In this document: one piece after another, positions 1 through 8,014 of the stretch
Numbering within the stretch: position 1 is the first letter of the stretch
Layout of the letters: each line of letters begins with the position of its first letter
Assembly: GCA_947494405.1 (NCBI GenBank)
Contig: CANLWQ010000011.1
Coordinates: 1-17,471, forward strand
Direction: 5' to 3'
Length of the DNA stretch: 17,471 bases
Origin: Comamonadaceae bacterium
GTDB lineage: Bacteria; Pseudomonadota; Gammaproteobacteria; Burkholderiales; Burkholderiaceae_C
Notes under the pieces: generated by a model
The model's input: the letters and a program-made list of their open reading frames with translations, nothing else
Told to the model about the DNA's origin: nothing
Databases searched by the model: none
Program-made: the position numbers and the translations under genes

Positions 1-1077
1 AGGCCGCACTGTCCTCTTGGATTCCTTCACAATTTCAAAATCTCCATCGGCCCTGGATCTGCCAATTCGCGAATACACCCAGCAATGGTTGTTATCTGGA
101 TCGATTCGAACACGGCCTTGGGGCGCCTCAACTTCCATGCCACGCAATACTTTGAGTAGACTGTCTGTGTGAACGTCATCTGCTTCGATCAGCGCTTTGG
201 CAAACAGCATAACTTGAAAATAAGCGGATTCCCAGCATTGATTCACAGGGACTTCCCGAGTTTGGGCAGCCAATTGCTGCCAAGAGGGCATGGGGGATTG
301 CTTGAGCAAAGAAGCAAAGAACGGGGCCGCAGTGAAGTGATCGGCTCTGGCAAATGGCTGCATGATCGCCAACTCAGCCTCGGAGGTGGTCAAACTGGCA
401 ATCGGCAACGAAAGTGGATTTAAACCTGCTTGTGCATATGTTTCGTACAGTGCAGCGGTAGACGAACCCACCACGGTTGAAAAAATAAAGTCTGGTTTGC
501 AGGCCGCAATATCATCAACCACCGGTCTGAATTCTGCATGGGAAGCATCCATAGGAAGGTAATGCTCACCCATGATTTTTCCGCCAAAGCCGTTGACCAT
601 GTCTTTCATGATCCGGTTGGACTCGTAAGGGTAAACATAGTCTGAGCCAATCAAATAACAATTTTTTCCAAACTTGGAGAACATGAACTCCGCCAAAATA
701 ATGATGTTTTGATTGGGACACGCGCCGGTATAAATCACATTGGGTGAAAACTCAAAACCCTCATACAAGGTGGGATAAAAAAGCAGTTTGTTGTGTTTCT
801 CAATCACCGGAACCACCGACTTACGGCTGATAGATGTGTAACAACCAAAGATCACTCCCACCCCCTGCTCGGTGATCAACTTTTCACTCATGGAAGAAAA
901 AAGATAGGGATCGGATTGTGGATCCATACAAAAAGGCTGGATTTCTAAACCGTAAGTTGAAAGCAAAGTATTGGCCTCATCAATCGCCAGCAAGCTTGCA
1001 TTCAACTGGGTTTTCTCAATCACAGAGGTAGCACCTGTTTGCGAAAAAAGTACGCCCACAGGAATAACGTTCTTCAT
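1..1077 (-). CDS. amiC: AmiC-type cytoplasmic amide sensor (3' end cut by window edge)
   Basis: The reading frame is open from the ATG at 1077 to the left edge, giving 359 codons with the C-terminus missing. It begins MKNVIPVGVLFSQTG without a signal peptide, as expected for the cytoplasmic regulator AmiC rather than an exported binding protein. The periplasmic-binding-protein type I fold is recognisable. Motifs lining the amide pocket in Pseudomonas AmiC are kept: CYTS (residues 79-82), YPTLYEG (101-107) and a GSDYVYP stretch. In P. aeruginosa, AmiC holds the ANTAR antiterminator AmiR inactive until an amide binds. The start overlaps the preceding VWA gene by 4 bp (ATGA), so it is the last visible gene of the amide operon. 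amiR would be expected just beyond the left edge, which I cannot see. P. aeruginosa AmiC is about 385 residues, so little of this gene is missing. Confidence 0.88.
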   Translation of the reverse strand, partial: MKNVIPVGVLFSQTGATSVIEKTQLNASLLAIDEANTLLSTYGLEIQPFCMDPQSDPYLFSSMSEKLITEQGVGVIFGCYTSISRKSVVPVIEKHNKLLFYPTLYEGFEFSPNVIYTGACPNQNIIILAEFMFSKFGKNCYLIGSDYVYPYESNRIMKDMVNGFGGKIMGEHYLPMDASHAEFRPVVDDIAACKPDFIFSTVVGSSTAALYETYAQAGLNPLSLPIASLTTSEAELAIMQPFARADHFTAAPFFASLLKQSPMPSWQQLAAQTREVPVNQCWESAYFQVMLFAKALIEADDVHTDSLLKVLRGMEVEAPQGRVRIDPDNNHCWVYSRIGRSRADGDFEIVKESKRTVRP

Positions 1078-2702
1078 GGAAAGCTCTTTCTTATTTTTTT
1101 AAATACAGTGCGCATAGCCAAATCTATATTGGCAGCCTCACAAAATACAGTGTGCGACAAGCCGAAGATTCTCTGACAAATTTGAGCCTGAGAAGCGCCT
1201 ATTTTCAAACACATCACGCTCAGGCCTTCTTCCCTCAACTGAGCCACTGCAAATTGGCTGTCTTGGCACAAATAATCTTCGCAGGGGCAATCAATATCGC
1301 TGGGGACACCATCTGTCAAAACCAAGACCATGGGTTGCTGTAAACGGCTGGCACACAGACTGCTCATATGTCGCAGAGCAGCACCCAGTCGGGTGGAATA
1401 AGCTGCTTGCAAACGTTGTAATTCTCGTTGCTGCGTGTGGGCCCAAGGTGACACAAAATCTTTGTGCAGAGTGACGCTGACATGGTCTTTTGTATTAGAG
1501 TGAAAACTCGAAACAGCAAATGGAATGCGCGCTGATTGAAAAAAATCAGCCAAATAGCCAACTGCTTTTTTCTCTAAATCGAGAATGCTGGTGAAACTGC
1601 CCGCAATCCGGTCATTGGCAGATTCAGATGCGTCTATCAGCACCATCACGCCCGCGCTCAATTGCTGGCGTTGCCACTGCAGGAAAATATTTTCATCCGA
1701 TGATATATGGCAGCGTAAGTCAATATTGCGCTCTATGGCTTTGTCCAACCACAGTTGTTCACTGGCTTCAACTGAAGACTTGAACTCACCACGCATGGCT
1801 CGCCTGCGACGAGTTTTCAAGTTCGACGTATGGGCCGCACGAAGGGGAATACGCTGCAAGCCAGAGGCTGGCAACAACCCCAAATGATTGACCGTAACGA
1901 CAGCCTTGTTCAAGGTCTGCTTTGCCTCATCCCATTCGTCATAGTAGAAAGTCAGTTTTTCTTGTTTGGGTGGTGTGTCAGGATCAGAGGGCGAAGAGGT
2001 TCTTGAATGGGAAACCGTTTCCTTGATTTTCTGTTCAGCAGACGCATCGGTCCAAAGAATAGAGTTGTCATCGCGGTAAGCAGGCCAAACCGCATATTTT
2101 GTGTGGTCAAACCGGTAACGCATTTGTCCCAAGTCATTGGCCAAAATTGAGCCGGCTTCGCGCAGTGCTGCAAACCCACCGCCGCTGCTTAAAGCCTGTT
2201 CATACATAGCCAGCGCTTTGCCGCACCAATAGTCTTCATAGACATTGTGTCTGCGGTTTAAACAAACAGATAATTTAGCCAACTGCGTTTCCACGCCACC
2301 AATACCCAATGCCGCGTCCCTGTTGATACGCGAGGCAAATACGGCACTCATACCTTCCATCTCTTCGCCCATCAAACGCTCCACCCGCTCATCTTCCAGC
2401 AAAGAGATAACGGCCAACGACAGATGTTTGAATTTACCTACCGGCTGAAAAAAAGCCGAGTACTTTAAATGGGCTTTGGCATGCGCCACCATGCACAGCA
2501 AATCCACGGGTTCATAGCTGCCGTGTAAAACGCCTGAAAGCTGCTGCGACAAACTGTGCGGCAAAGACAAGCCAAAAGGTGTAATAGCCAAACGCTGTTG
2601 TTGTTGGCTCCGGTCCACAGAAACGACTGGCAAGCTTTGCTCAGACTGTTGCAACCCACGCAAGACGGATTCAAGCCATTGATCAGCAATCACTGTGGCC
2701 AT
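1074..2702 (-). CDS. CbbO/NorD-type von Willebrand factor A domain protein
   Basis: This 542-residue protein has a C-terminal VWA domain. The MIDAS motif DASES is at residues 357-361, a threonine in a STRLGAALRH stretch follows near 437, and LTDGVPSDID lies around 462-471. These match the CbbO/NorD family. The N-terminal half contains a LLEDERVE segment (about 101-108) also typical of NorD-like proteins, and the middle is hydrophilic. The family partners with CbbQ/NorQ AAA+ ATPases to remodel or activate an enzyme: Rubisco for CbbQO, nitric oxide reductase for NorQD. The AAA+ partner is encoded immediately upstream (10-bp gap) and the amiC-like gene overlaps the stop by 4 bp. No clear Shine-Dalgarno precedes the ATG, so coupling to the upstream gene is likely. 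Its client here is unknown. Confidence 0.85.
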   Translation of the reverse strand: MATVIADQWLESVLRGLQQSEQSLPVVSVDRSQQQQRLAITPFGLSLPHSLSQQLSGVLHGSYEPVDLLCMVAHAKAHLKYSAFFQPVGKFKHLSLAVISLLEDERVERLMGEEMEGMSAVFASRINRDAALGIGGVETQLAKLSVCLNRRHNVYEDYWCGKALAMYEQALSSGGGFAALREAGSILANDLGQMRYRFDHTKYAVWPAYRDDNSILWTDASAEQKIKETVSHSRTSSPSDPDTPPKQEKLTFYYDEWDEAKQTLNKAVVTVNHLGLLPASGLQRIPLRAAHTSNLKTRRRRAMRGEFKSSVEASEQLWLDKAIERNIDLRCHISSDENIFLQWQRQQLSAGVMVLIDASESANDRIAGSFTSILDLEKKAVGYLADFFQSARIPFAVSSFHSNTKDHVSVTLHKDFVSPWAHTQQRELQRLQAAYSTRLGAALRHMSSLCASRLQQPMVLVLTDGVPSDIDCPCEDYLCQDSQFAVAQLREEGLSVMCLKIGASQAQICQRIFGLSHTVFCEAANIDLAMRTVFKKIRKSFP

Positions 2703-2712
2703 GGCTGGAAAA

Positions 2713-3555
2713 TCACATGTGAACTGCAGCCATCACCAGTGGCAACAAAGCCAGCAAGCTTGCTCTGATGGTGGGTTCATCCGTCACAGGGTCTATCAAT
2801 GCAGATTCCAAAAGAATTTGGTGACCCGACTTTTGCGACATCAACTTAGCGGCATGGATCAACATGCGGGTAGACACACCTTCAAACAAACCGCTGCCGG
2901 CGAGTTTGCGCGAACTCGCACCAAAATTTGCAAGCGCCCGAGCAAGCGCCGAAGTACATCCAGACTCACTGGCAATGATGTGTTGTTCCTGTTCAATCGC
3001 AGGGTAGTCAAACCGCACGGCCACAAACCGCTGCTTGATCGATTCCTTCAAGTCGCGCATCACGCTTTGATAGCCGGGGTTGTAAGACACCACCAGCATG
3101 AAATGTGCAGGTGCTTTCAAGACTTCATTGGTCTTGTCAATAAACAGTTGCCGACGATGGTCAGCCAACGCATTCAACACAACCAGGGCTTCTTGCCTAG
3201 CCTCTATCACTTCATCCAAATAACAAATACCACCTTGCCTGACAGCCTGCGTCAGTGGGCCATCTATCCATGGGGTCTCGTTTCCTTTGAGGATATATCT
3301 GCCCACCAAATCGCTGGCACTGGTGTCTTCATTACAAGCGACCGTCCACATGGGCAACTTCAGTTGTTGCGCCATGTACTCGACAAATCGTGTTTTCCCG
3401 CATCCGGTAGGGCCCTTGATGAGCAACGGTAGATGATGATCGAACGCCTGACGGAAAACCAGTTCTTCGTCACCTAGCGGATGGTAGGAAACAGTCAAAG
3501 GGAAATCACCGGTGCGGGGTGGATTGATTGGGGATGCCCGCAATAGGTGCTTCAT
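2713..3555 (-). CDS. CbbQ/NirQ/NorQ-type MoxR AAA+ ATPase
   Basis: With the start chosen here the protein has 280 residues. It shows Walker A GPTGCGKT (48-55), Walker B ICYLDE (110-115), a sensor-1 asparagine in SYNPGYQ (about 157-163), an arginine in IKQRF and the CbbQ_C-like [11 protein letters not shown] stretch. The frame is open up to 3639. I chose the ATG at 3555 because a GGGAACGG Shine-Dalgarno lies just before it, the longer version would overlap amiE by 134 bp, and CbbQ/NirQ proteins start only shortly before the Walker A region. Even so it overlaps the amidase 3' end by 50 bp. The P. aeruginosa amidase operon also encodes an ATPase (AmiB) after amiE, so this is probably its positional counterpart. 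I infer that it works with the downstream VWA protein. Confidence 0.85.
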   Translation of the reverse strand: MKHLLRASPINPPRTGDFPLTVSYHPLGDEELVFRQAFDHHLPLLIKGPTGCGKTRFVEYMAQQLKLPMWTVACNEDTSASDLVGRYILKGNETPWIDGPLTQAVRQGGICYLDEVIEARQEALVVLNALADHRRQLFIDKTNEVLKAPAHFMLVVSYNPGYQSVMRDLKESIKQRFVAVRFDYPAIEQEQHIIASESGCTSALARALANFGASSRKLAGSGLFEGVSTRMLIHAAKLMSQKSGHQILLESALIDPVTDEPTIRASLLALLPLVMAAVHM

Positions 3556-4543
3556 CCGTTCCCGGCGTAGAACGGGTAATGGATTCAACCATTTTGCGCG
3601 TACCTTCTGGGTCATTGATCCATTTGGAGTAGAACTCAAACGGACATGCCGCTACACCGTTGGCGTCTTCACCCGAATTGATTTTTCCGGTGTAGCCACG
3701 GTGCAGTAACTTGTACAAATGGTTTTGTGACTGCATGGTGCGTCTTGCATCGCGAATCAAACTGACAGAGAGTTCAGCGTACTGAATACCCATATCCTCT
3801 TCGCCACATTCGCCAAGCGTGCGGCCATCAAAACCAACAATAGCTGAGTGACCGAAATAAGAATACACACCATCAAAGCCGGATGCATTGGCAACCGCAA
3901 CGTAGCAGTTGTTCATCCATGCCATGGCTTTAGCCACAATCACTTGTTGATCTTTGGCTGGATACATATACCCTTGGCAACGCACAATCAACTCAGCGCC
4001 GCGCATAGCGCAATCGCGCCAGATTTCAGGGTAGTTGCCATCATCACAAATGATGAGACTGATCTTCATACCTTTAGGTCCATCGGACACATAAGTGCAG
4101 TCGCCGGGATACCAGCCTTCGATGGGCACCCAAGGCATGATCTTGCGGTACTTCTGCACGATTTCACCTTTGTCGTTCATCAGAATCAAGGTGTTGTAAG
4201 GCGCTTTTTTCGGATGTTCTTCGTGACGTTCACCAGTTAAAGAGAACACGCCCCAGACCTTGGCCTTGCGGCAAGCGGCCGCAAAAATTTCGGTTTCTTC
4301 ACCAGGAACTGTTGCGGCAGTGTCGTACATCTCTTTAGAGTCATACATGATGCCGTGGGTAGAGTATTCGGGAAAGATCACCAGATCCATGCCGGGCAAG
4401 CCTTGCTTCATACCCACTAACATGTCCGCGATTTTGCGCGCGTTATCCAAAACCTCAGCCTTGGTATGCAAACGTGGCATTTTGTAGTTGACGACTGCAA
4501 CGCCAACACAATCCTTGCTGCTTGAAATATCACCGTGTCTCAT
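3506..4543 (-). CDS. amiE: Aliphatic amidase (acylamide amidohydrolase)
   Basis: This 345-residue protein begins [10 protein letters not shown] and follows Pseudomonas AmiE (about 346 residues) closely through most of its length. The nitrilase-superfamily catalytic triad falls at the canonical positions Glu59 (FPEY), Lys134 (KYRK) and Cys166 (IICDDGN). AmiE hydrolyses short aliphatic amides such as acetamide and propionamide to the carboxylic acid and ammonia in the cytoplasm. The last 50 or so residues diverge from the Pseudomonas protein. A strong AGGAG Shine-Dalgarno precedes the ATG, 20 bp after the ABC transporter genes, so uptake and hydrolysis appear to be co-transcribed. Formamidase (AmiF) is the nearest alternative, but the N-terminus and triad context are of the AmiE type. 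Confidence 0.97.
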   Translation of the reverse strand: MRHGDISSSKDCVGVAVVNYKMPRLHTKAEVLDNARKIADMLVGMKQGLPGMDLVIFPEYSTHGIMYDSKEMYDTAATVPGEETEIFAAACRKAKVWGVFSLTGERHEEHPKKAPYNTLILMNDKGEIVQKYRKIMPWVPIEGWYPGDCTYVSDGPKGMKISLIICDDGNYPEIWRDCAMRGAELIVRCQGYMYPAKDQQVIVAKAMAWMNNCYVAVANASGFDGVYSYFGHSAIVGFDGRTLGECGEEDMGIQYAELSVSLIRDARRTMQSQNHLYKLLHRGYTGKINSGEDANGVAACPFEFYSKWINDPEGTRKMVESITRSTPGTDEAPIAGIPNQSTPHR

Positions 4544-4563
4544 GAAAGTTCTCCTGTGAATGG

Positions 4564-5259
4564 TTAAATTGTTAAAAACGCCTTAACGGCATCTACGTCC
4601 CCTGCCCCTTTGCCGCAGGTATGCACGACCGCACCGCGTTCCATCACTACCAAACGGTCGGCCACACTGACAGCAAAACTCAACACCTGCTCAGACAACA
4701 GAACGGTGCAATCGCTTGCCTGTTGCAACTTGATCAATGCAGTTGCAATTTCCTTGATGATGGAAGGTTGAATGCCCTCAGTGGGTTCATCCAATATCAA
4801 CAGGCTTGGCCCGGCTGTCAGGGCGCGGCCAATCGCAACCATCTGTTGCTGCCCACCGGATAAATTTCCCGCTTTGCGATCCTTCATTTGTGACAGCACC
4901 GGAAACAAGTCATACACCAGATCAGGGATTTTGTTGAGACGGCCGGTATTGAGGGAAGTCAACAGGTTTTCTTCCACGGTTAACTGACCGAACAACAACC
5001 TGCCTTGTGGCACATAGCCAATGCCTAAGCGTGCGCGCTCAAACACCGGCATGCGAGTGATGTCTTGCCCCATGAATTCAATACGCCCCGAATGCACGGG
5101 CAACAATCCCACAAGAGTTTTGAAAAAAGTCGACTTGGACATGCCATTTTTTCCAACCACGGCCACTGCTTCATGGGCTTGCATTTCGAAAGACACACCG
5201 TGCAAAACAATGCTTTGTCCATAACCTGCCATCAAGTCTGTTGTCTGTAGCAAAGTCAT
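4564..5259 (-). CDS. urtE: UrtE-type ABC transporter ATP-binding protein
   Basis: This is a 231-residue LivF/UrtE-family nucleotide-binding subunit. The signature [15 protein letters not shown], Walker [15 protein letters not shown] and the H-loop-region LLSEQ stretch are present. [12 protein letters not shown] is a hallmark of UrtE. The Walker A reads GKNGMSKST near residue 37: the usual glycine before the lysine is serine (codon TCC), which is unusual but need not abolish ATP binding. It starts 3 bp after the upstream ATPase gene. Together with the other ATPase and two permeases it would form an importer for urea or short-chain amides. The symbol is a family name; the amidase-linked context suggests amides as substrate. 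Confidence 0.9.
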   Translation of the reverse strand: MTLLQTTDLMAGYGQSIVLHGVSFEMQAHEAVAVVGKNGMSKSTFFKTLVGLLPVHSGRIEFMGQDITRMPVFERARLGIGYVPQGRLLFGQLTVEENLLTSLNTGRLNKIPDLVYDLFPVLSQMKDRKAGNLSGGQQQMVAIGRALTAGPSLLILDEPTEGIQPSIIKEIATALIKLQQASDCTVLLSEQVLSFAVSVADRLVVMERGAVVHTCGKGAGDVDAVKAFLTI

Positions 5260-5262
5260 TCC

Positions 5263-6000
5263 CTAATCCCCTAAGTAGACTTCGCGCACGCGAGGATCTG
5301 CTTGAATTTGTTCTATCAAGCCTTCACACAAAATAGCCCCTTGGTGCAAGACAGTGACCTTGGCTGAAAGCTTCTTCACAAAATCCATATCGTGCTCAAT
5401 CACCACAATGGCTTGAATGGCTGAAATACGCTGAATCAAATCGACTGTCTGGTCACGCTCTTTCAAACTCATGCCCGCCACAGGTTCATCCAGCAACAGC
5501 AATTGAGGATGCTGCACCAACAGCATCGCTATTTCCAACCACTGTTTCTGCCCGTGGCTGAGGGTTCCCGCAGCTACATTCAGCGAGTTGACCAAGTTGG
5601 TGGTCTTAGCTACTTCAATAATTTCTTGATTGAACTGATCATCACTGTTGAAGATGGCAGACAACATGGTCTGGCCTCTGGGTACAGAAATTTGTATGTT
5701 CTGGTAAACCGTTAAATCATCGTAGACAGAGGGCGTCTGAAATTTTCTTCCCATGCCCATGCGGGTACGTTTGAATTCGCTCTCTCTGTCAATGCGTTGA
5801 CCTTTGAAAAATATACTGCCTTGGGTGGCAGGTGTCTTGCCGCAGATCGCATCAAGCAGTGTGGTTTTACCCGCGCCATTCGGTCCAATGATGCAACGGA
5901 TTTCACCCTTTTGTATGGTCAGATTCACATGGTCAATGGCCACAAAGCCGCCAAAGCTGACCACCAAATCACGAACCTCCATCAATGACTGATTGCTCAT
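5263..6000 (-). CDS. urtD: UrtD-type ABC transporter ATP-binding protein
   Basis: This is a 245-residue LivG/UrtD-family ATPase. It shows Walker A GPNGAGKTTLL, signature LSHGQKQWLEIAM and Walker B LLLLDEPVAGMS, followed by VVIEHDMDFV containing the H-loop histidine. The LSHGQKQWLEI form with DEPVAGM is characteristic of UrtD. All nucleotide-binding motifs are canonical, unlike the partner ATPase. The start codon overlaps the stop of the upstream permease (ATGA, 5997-6000), implying translational coupling. It energises the importer encoded around it. The symbol is a family name, and substrate specificity is set by the binding protein, which looks amide-type. Confidence 0.92.
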   Translation of the reverse strand: MSNQSLMEVRDLVVSFGGFVAIDHVNLTIQKGEIRCIIGPNGAGKTTLLDAICGKTPATQGSIFFKGQRIDRESEFKRTRMGMGRKFQTPSVYDDLTVYQNIQISVPRGQTMLSAIFNSDDQFNQEIIEVAKTTNLVNSLNVAAGTLSHGQKQWLEIAMLLVQHPQLLLLDEPVAGMSLKERDQTVDLIQRISAIQAIVVIEHDMDFVKKLSAKVTVLHQGAILCEGLIEQIQADPRVREVYLGD

Positions 6001-7046
6001 TGCTTGTTACTTTCAACTTTGGATTGCTTTTTAAACATTCCAACTAAACCTGCCATGCCCTGTGGAAGCACTGCCGTGACGAGTAAGAACAACCCACCGA
6101 GGAAAAATAACCAGCCCTGAGGAAATTCCTCTGACAAAGCTGACTTCAGCCACCCAATGGAAAAAGCCGCAAAAATCGCGCCCAAAACAGATGTGCGACC
6201 ACCGAAAGCTGCATAAACAATCATCTCCACTGAGGCGACAGCACCCACCAGTTGAGGTGTGATCAATCCGGTGAACAATACAAACATCGCGCCGCCTATG
6301 GACGCCAGCACACAAGACACAGACAAAGTGGCTGCTTTGATCCAAGCAGTGTCATAGCCGGAGAACCGAACCCTATCTTCTCTGTCTCTGATTGCTATCA
6401 AAACTTTGCCGTAACGGGATGAAACAAGGTACTGCACCACTGCCGTACATACCGCTAACAATCCCAGCATCAGGTAATACAAGCGCGTCCGTGCCGCATC
6501 TGAAGCCACATCCCAACCCAGCAAAGTGCTGAAGTCGGTGATGCCATTGGCCCCGCCCGTGCCTCCCTGGCTGCCGATGATCAAGACCGTCAAAGTCAGA
6601 GACAAGGCAAGAGTCAGGATTGCAAAATACACACCGCTGACGCGCTTTTTAAAAATCAAATAAGTGAACGGAAATGCCACCAATACAGGCAGTACGAATA
6701 TGCACAGCAAAGTGAAGCTCAAACTTTGAAATGGCAACCAGGCCAAAGGCAGTTGCTCTACGCTGCTCCAAACCATAAAGTCGGGCAGTTCAGGACTAGA
6801 AGCCTCCAGTTTTAAAAACATGGCCAAGGCATACGCACCAATGCCAAAGAAGATTCCTTGCCCCAAACTCAGAATGCCGCAATAGCCCCAGCTGAGCACA
6901 ATGCCTAAAGCCACAAAAGCAAATGACAGGTATTTGCCATAAAGCGGCACTCTGAATTCCGGCGAGCCCAGAGGCAATAACAAAAGCAAACCGAAGATGA
7001 TGATGAAATTCACCCACCAACTTTTACGCAAAAAATCTTTTGGCAT
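5997..7046 (-). CDS. urtC: UrtC-type ABC transporter permease
   Basis: This 349-residue polytopic membrane protein belongs to the LivM/UrtC permease family. It has about ten hydrophobic segments, a YFAILTLALSLTL stretch, a GGxGGANGITDF loop, an internal RDREDRVRFSGYD coupling-helix region typical of the family, and a C-terminal FPQGWLFFLGGLFLLVT segment like UrtC. The start at 7046 follows a GAGGAG Shine-Dalgarno located in the end of the preceding permease gene, leaving a 1-bp gap between the two. It ends overlapping the next ATPase gene by 4 bp. The protein is one half of the heterodimeric inner-membrane channel. Confidence 0.92.
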   Translation of the reverse strand: MPKDFLRKSWWVNFIIIFGLLLLLPLGSPEFRVPLYGKYLSFAFVALGIVLSWGYCGILSLGQGIFFGIGAYALAMFLKLEASSPELPDFMVWSSVEQLPLAWLPFQSLSFTLLCIFVLPVLVAFPFTYLIFKKRVSGVYFAILTLALSLTLTVLIIGSQGGTGGANGITDFSTLLGWDVASDAARTRLYYLMLGLLAVCTAVVQYLVSSRYGKVLIAIRDREDRVRFSGYDTAWIKAATLSVSCVLASIGGAMFVLFTGLITPQLVGAVASVEMIVYAAFGGRTSVLGAIFAAFSIGWLKSALSEEFPQGWLFFLGGLFLLVTAVLPQGMAGLVGMFKKQSKVESNKQ

Positions 7047-7047
7047 A

Positions 7048-7950
7048 TCAACTCCTCACTTTGGGAGAAAACAGGCCATTCGGGCGGTAGTAAAGAATCA
7101 CCACCACGATAAGCATTAATAAAACTTTGGCATAAGAACTGGTCGTCATGAACTCAAACGTGGTTTGCAGTTGCGCAATGATGAAACTAGACAACGCCGT
7201 ACCCATGATGCTGGCTACACCACCAAACACGACCACGATGAAGGTATCGATGATGTAGAGCTGGCCGGTCCCGGGATTGGTAGAACCGATCATGGTGAAC
7301 ACACTGCCGGCAATCCCAGCCAATCCGCTTCCAAGCGCAAAGGTGTACATGTCGACTTGACGTGTATTGATACCGACTGTTTCAGCAATTGCGCGGTTTT
7401 GCGTGATGGCGCGAACTTTCAAACCCATGCGAGTTTTAAAAAACAGCAAGTACACAGCCGCGGCCACTATCAACGTAAGCACAATAATGAATATGCGATT
7501 CAACGGAATTTGTACGCCGCTAAACGGCTCAACAGCACCATCCAGCCATGAGGCCATTGGAATAGTGACCTCTTGCGGGCCAAACACTGTGCGGTAAGTT
7601 TGTTGCAATATCAAACTCAAACCCCAGGTCGCCAGCAAGGTATCTAGTGGGCGGTTGTAAAACCAGCGAACCACCGACCACTCTAAGAACATACCGAATA
7701 AAAAGGTAACTAAAAATGCAATCGGAATAGCGAACAAAATATAGATGTCCACCGAATCAGGAAAGACATTTAAAAATACATTGGCAACCATGAAGGTGAC
7801 GTAGGCTCCTAAAGCCATCAGTTCGCCATGCGCCATATTGATGACGCCCATCAAACCAAAAACAATGGCCAGACCCAATGACATCAGCAGCAATATTGCC
7901 GTATAGCTGACACCGCTGAAGAGTTGCATCCAAAAAATTTCAAGACTCAC
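7048..7950 (-). CDS. urtB: UrtB-type ABC transporter permease (short form)
   Basis: This LivH/UrtB-family inner-membrane permease shows INMAHGELMALGAY near the N-terminus, the coupling region RAITQNRAIAETVGI, FGGVASIMGT and YYRPNGLF at the C-terminus. An upstream in-frame ATG at 7992 exists, but I chose the GTG at 7950. It has a strong GAGGAG Shine-Dalgarno at 7-nt spacing, and the extra residues of the longer form are encoded by an RNA hairpin and are not membrane-like. The resulting 300-residue protein lacks the long N-terminal extension that, from memory, many proteobacterial urea UrtB proteins carry (about 500 residues). This hints at a non-urea substrate. The gene abuts the second permease gene. 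Confidence 0.9.
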   Translation of the reverse strand: MSLEIFWMQLFSGVSYTAILLLMSLGLAIVFGLMGVINMAHGELMALGAYVTFMVANVFLNVFPDSVDIYILFAIPIAFLVTFLFGMFLEWSVVRWFYNRPLDTLLATWGLSLILQQTYRTVFGPQEVTIPMASWLDGAVEPFSGVQIPLNRIFIIVLTLIVAAAVYLLFFKTRMGLKVRAITQNRAIAETVGINTRQVDMYTFALGSGLAGIAGSVFTMIGSTNPGTGQLYIIDTFIVVVFGGVASIMGTALSSFIIAQLQTTFEFMTTSSYAKVLLMLIVVVILYYRPNGLFSPKVRS

Positions 7951-7966
7951 AGGGACTCTCCTCGGG

Positions 7967-7990
7967 GGCCCACCGGTTACCCGGCAGGCC
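7967..7990 (-). promoter_or_regulatory. Intercistronic RNA stem-loop with GUAA tetraloop
   Basis: On the minus-strand transcript, arms GGCCUGCCGG and CCGGUGGGCC pair over 10 bp (two of them G-U) and are closed by the GNRA-type loop GUAA. It lies in the 64-nt gap between the binding-protein gene and the first permease gene. There is no U-tract after it, so it is not an intrinsic terminator. Such hairpins commonly protect the 3' end of the upstream cistron from exonucleases and raise binding-protein levels over permeases; that role is inferred here. Confidence 0.6.
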
Positions 7991-8014
7991 ATCCGAATGC
8001 TTCACTTCAATAAA

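Noticed and set aside
2695-3432. Open frame of 245 codons on the plus strand opposite the AAA+ ATPase gene
   Set aside because: It covers the antisense of an ATPase with clear Walker motifs, shows no domain, and no Shine-Dalgarno or partner genes on that strand.
3556-3639. N-terminal extension of the AAA+ ATPase up to 3639
   Set aside because: It would overlap amiE by 134 bp and the extra residues do not resemble CbbQ/NirQ N-termini; the ATG at 3555 has a better ribosome-binding site.
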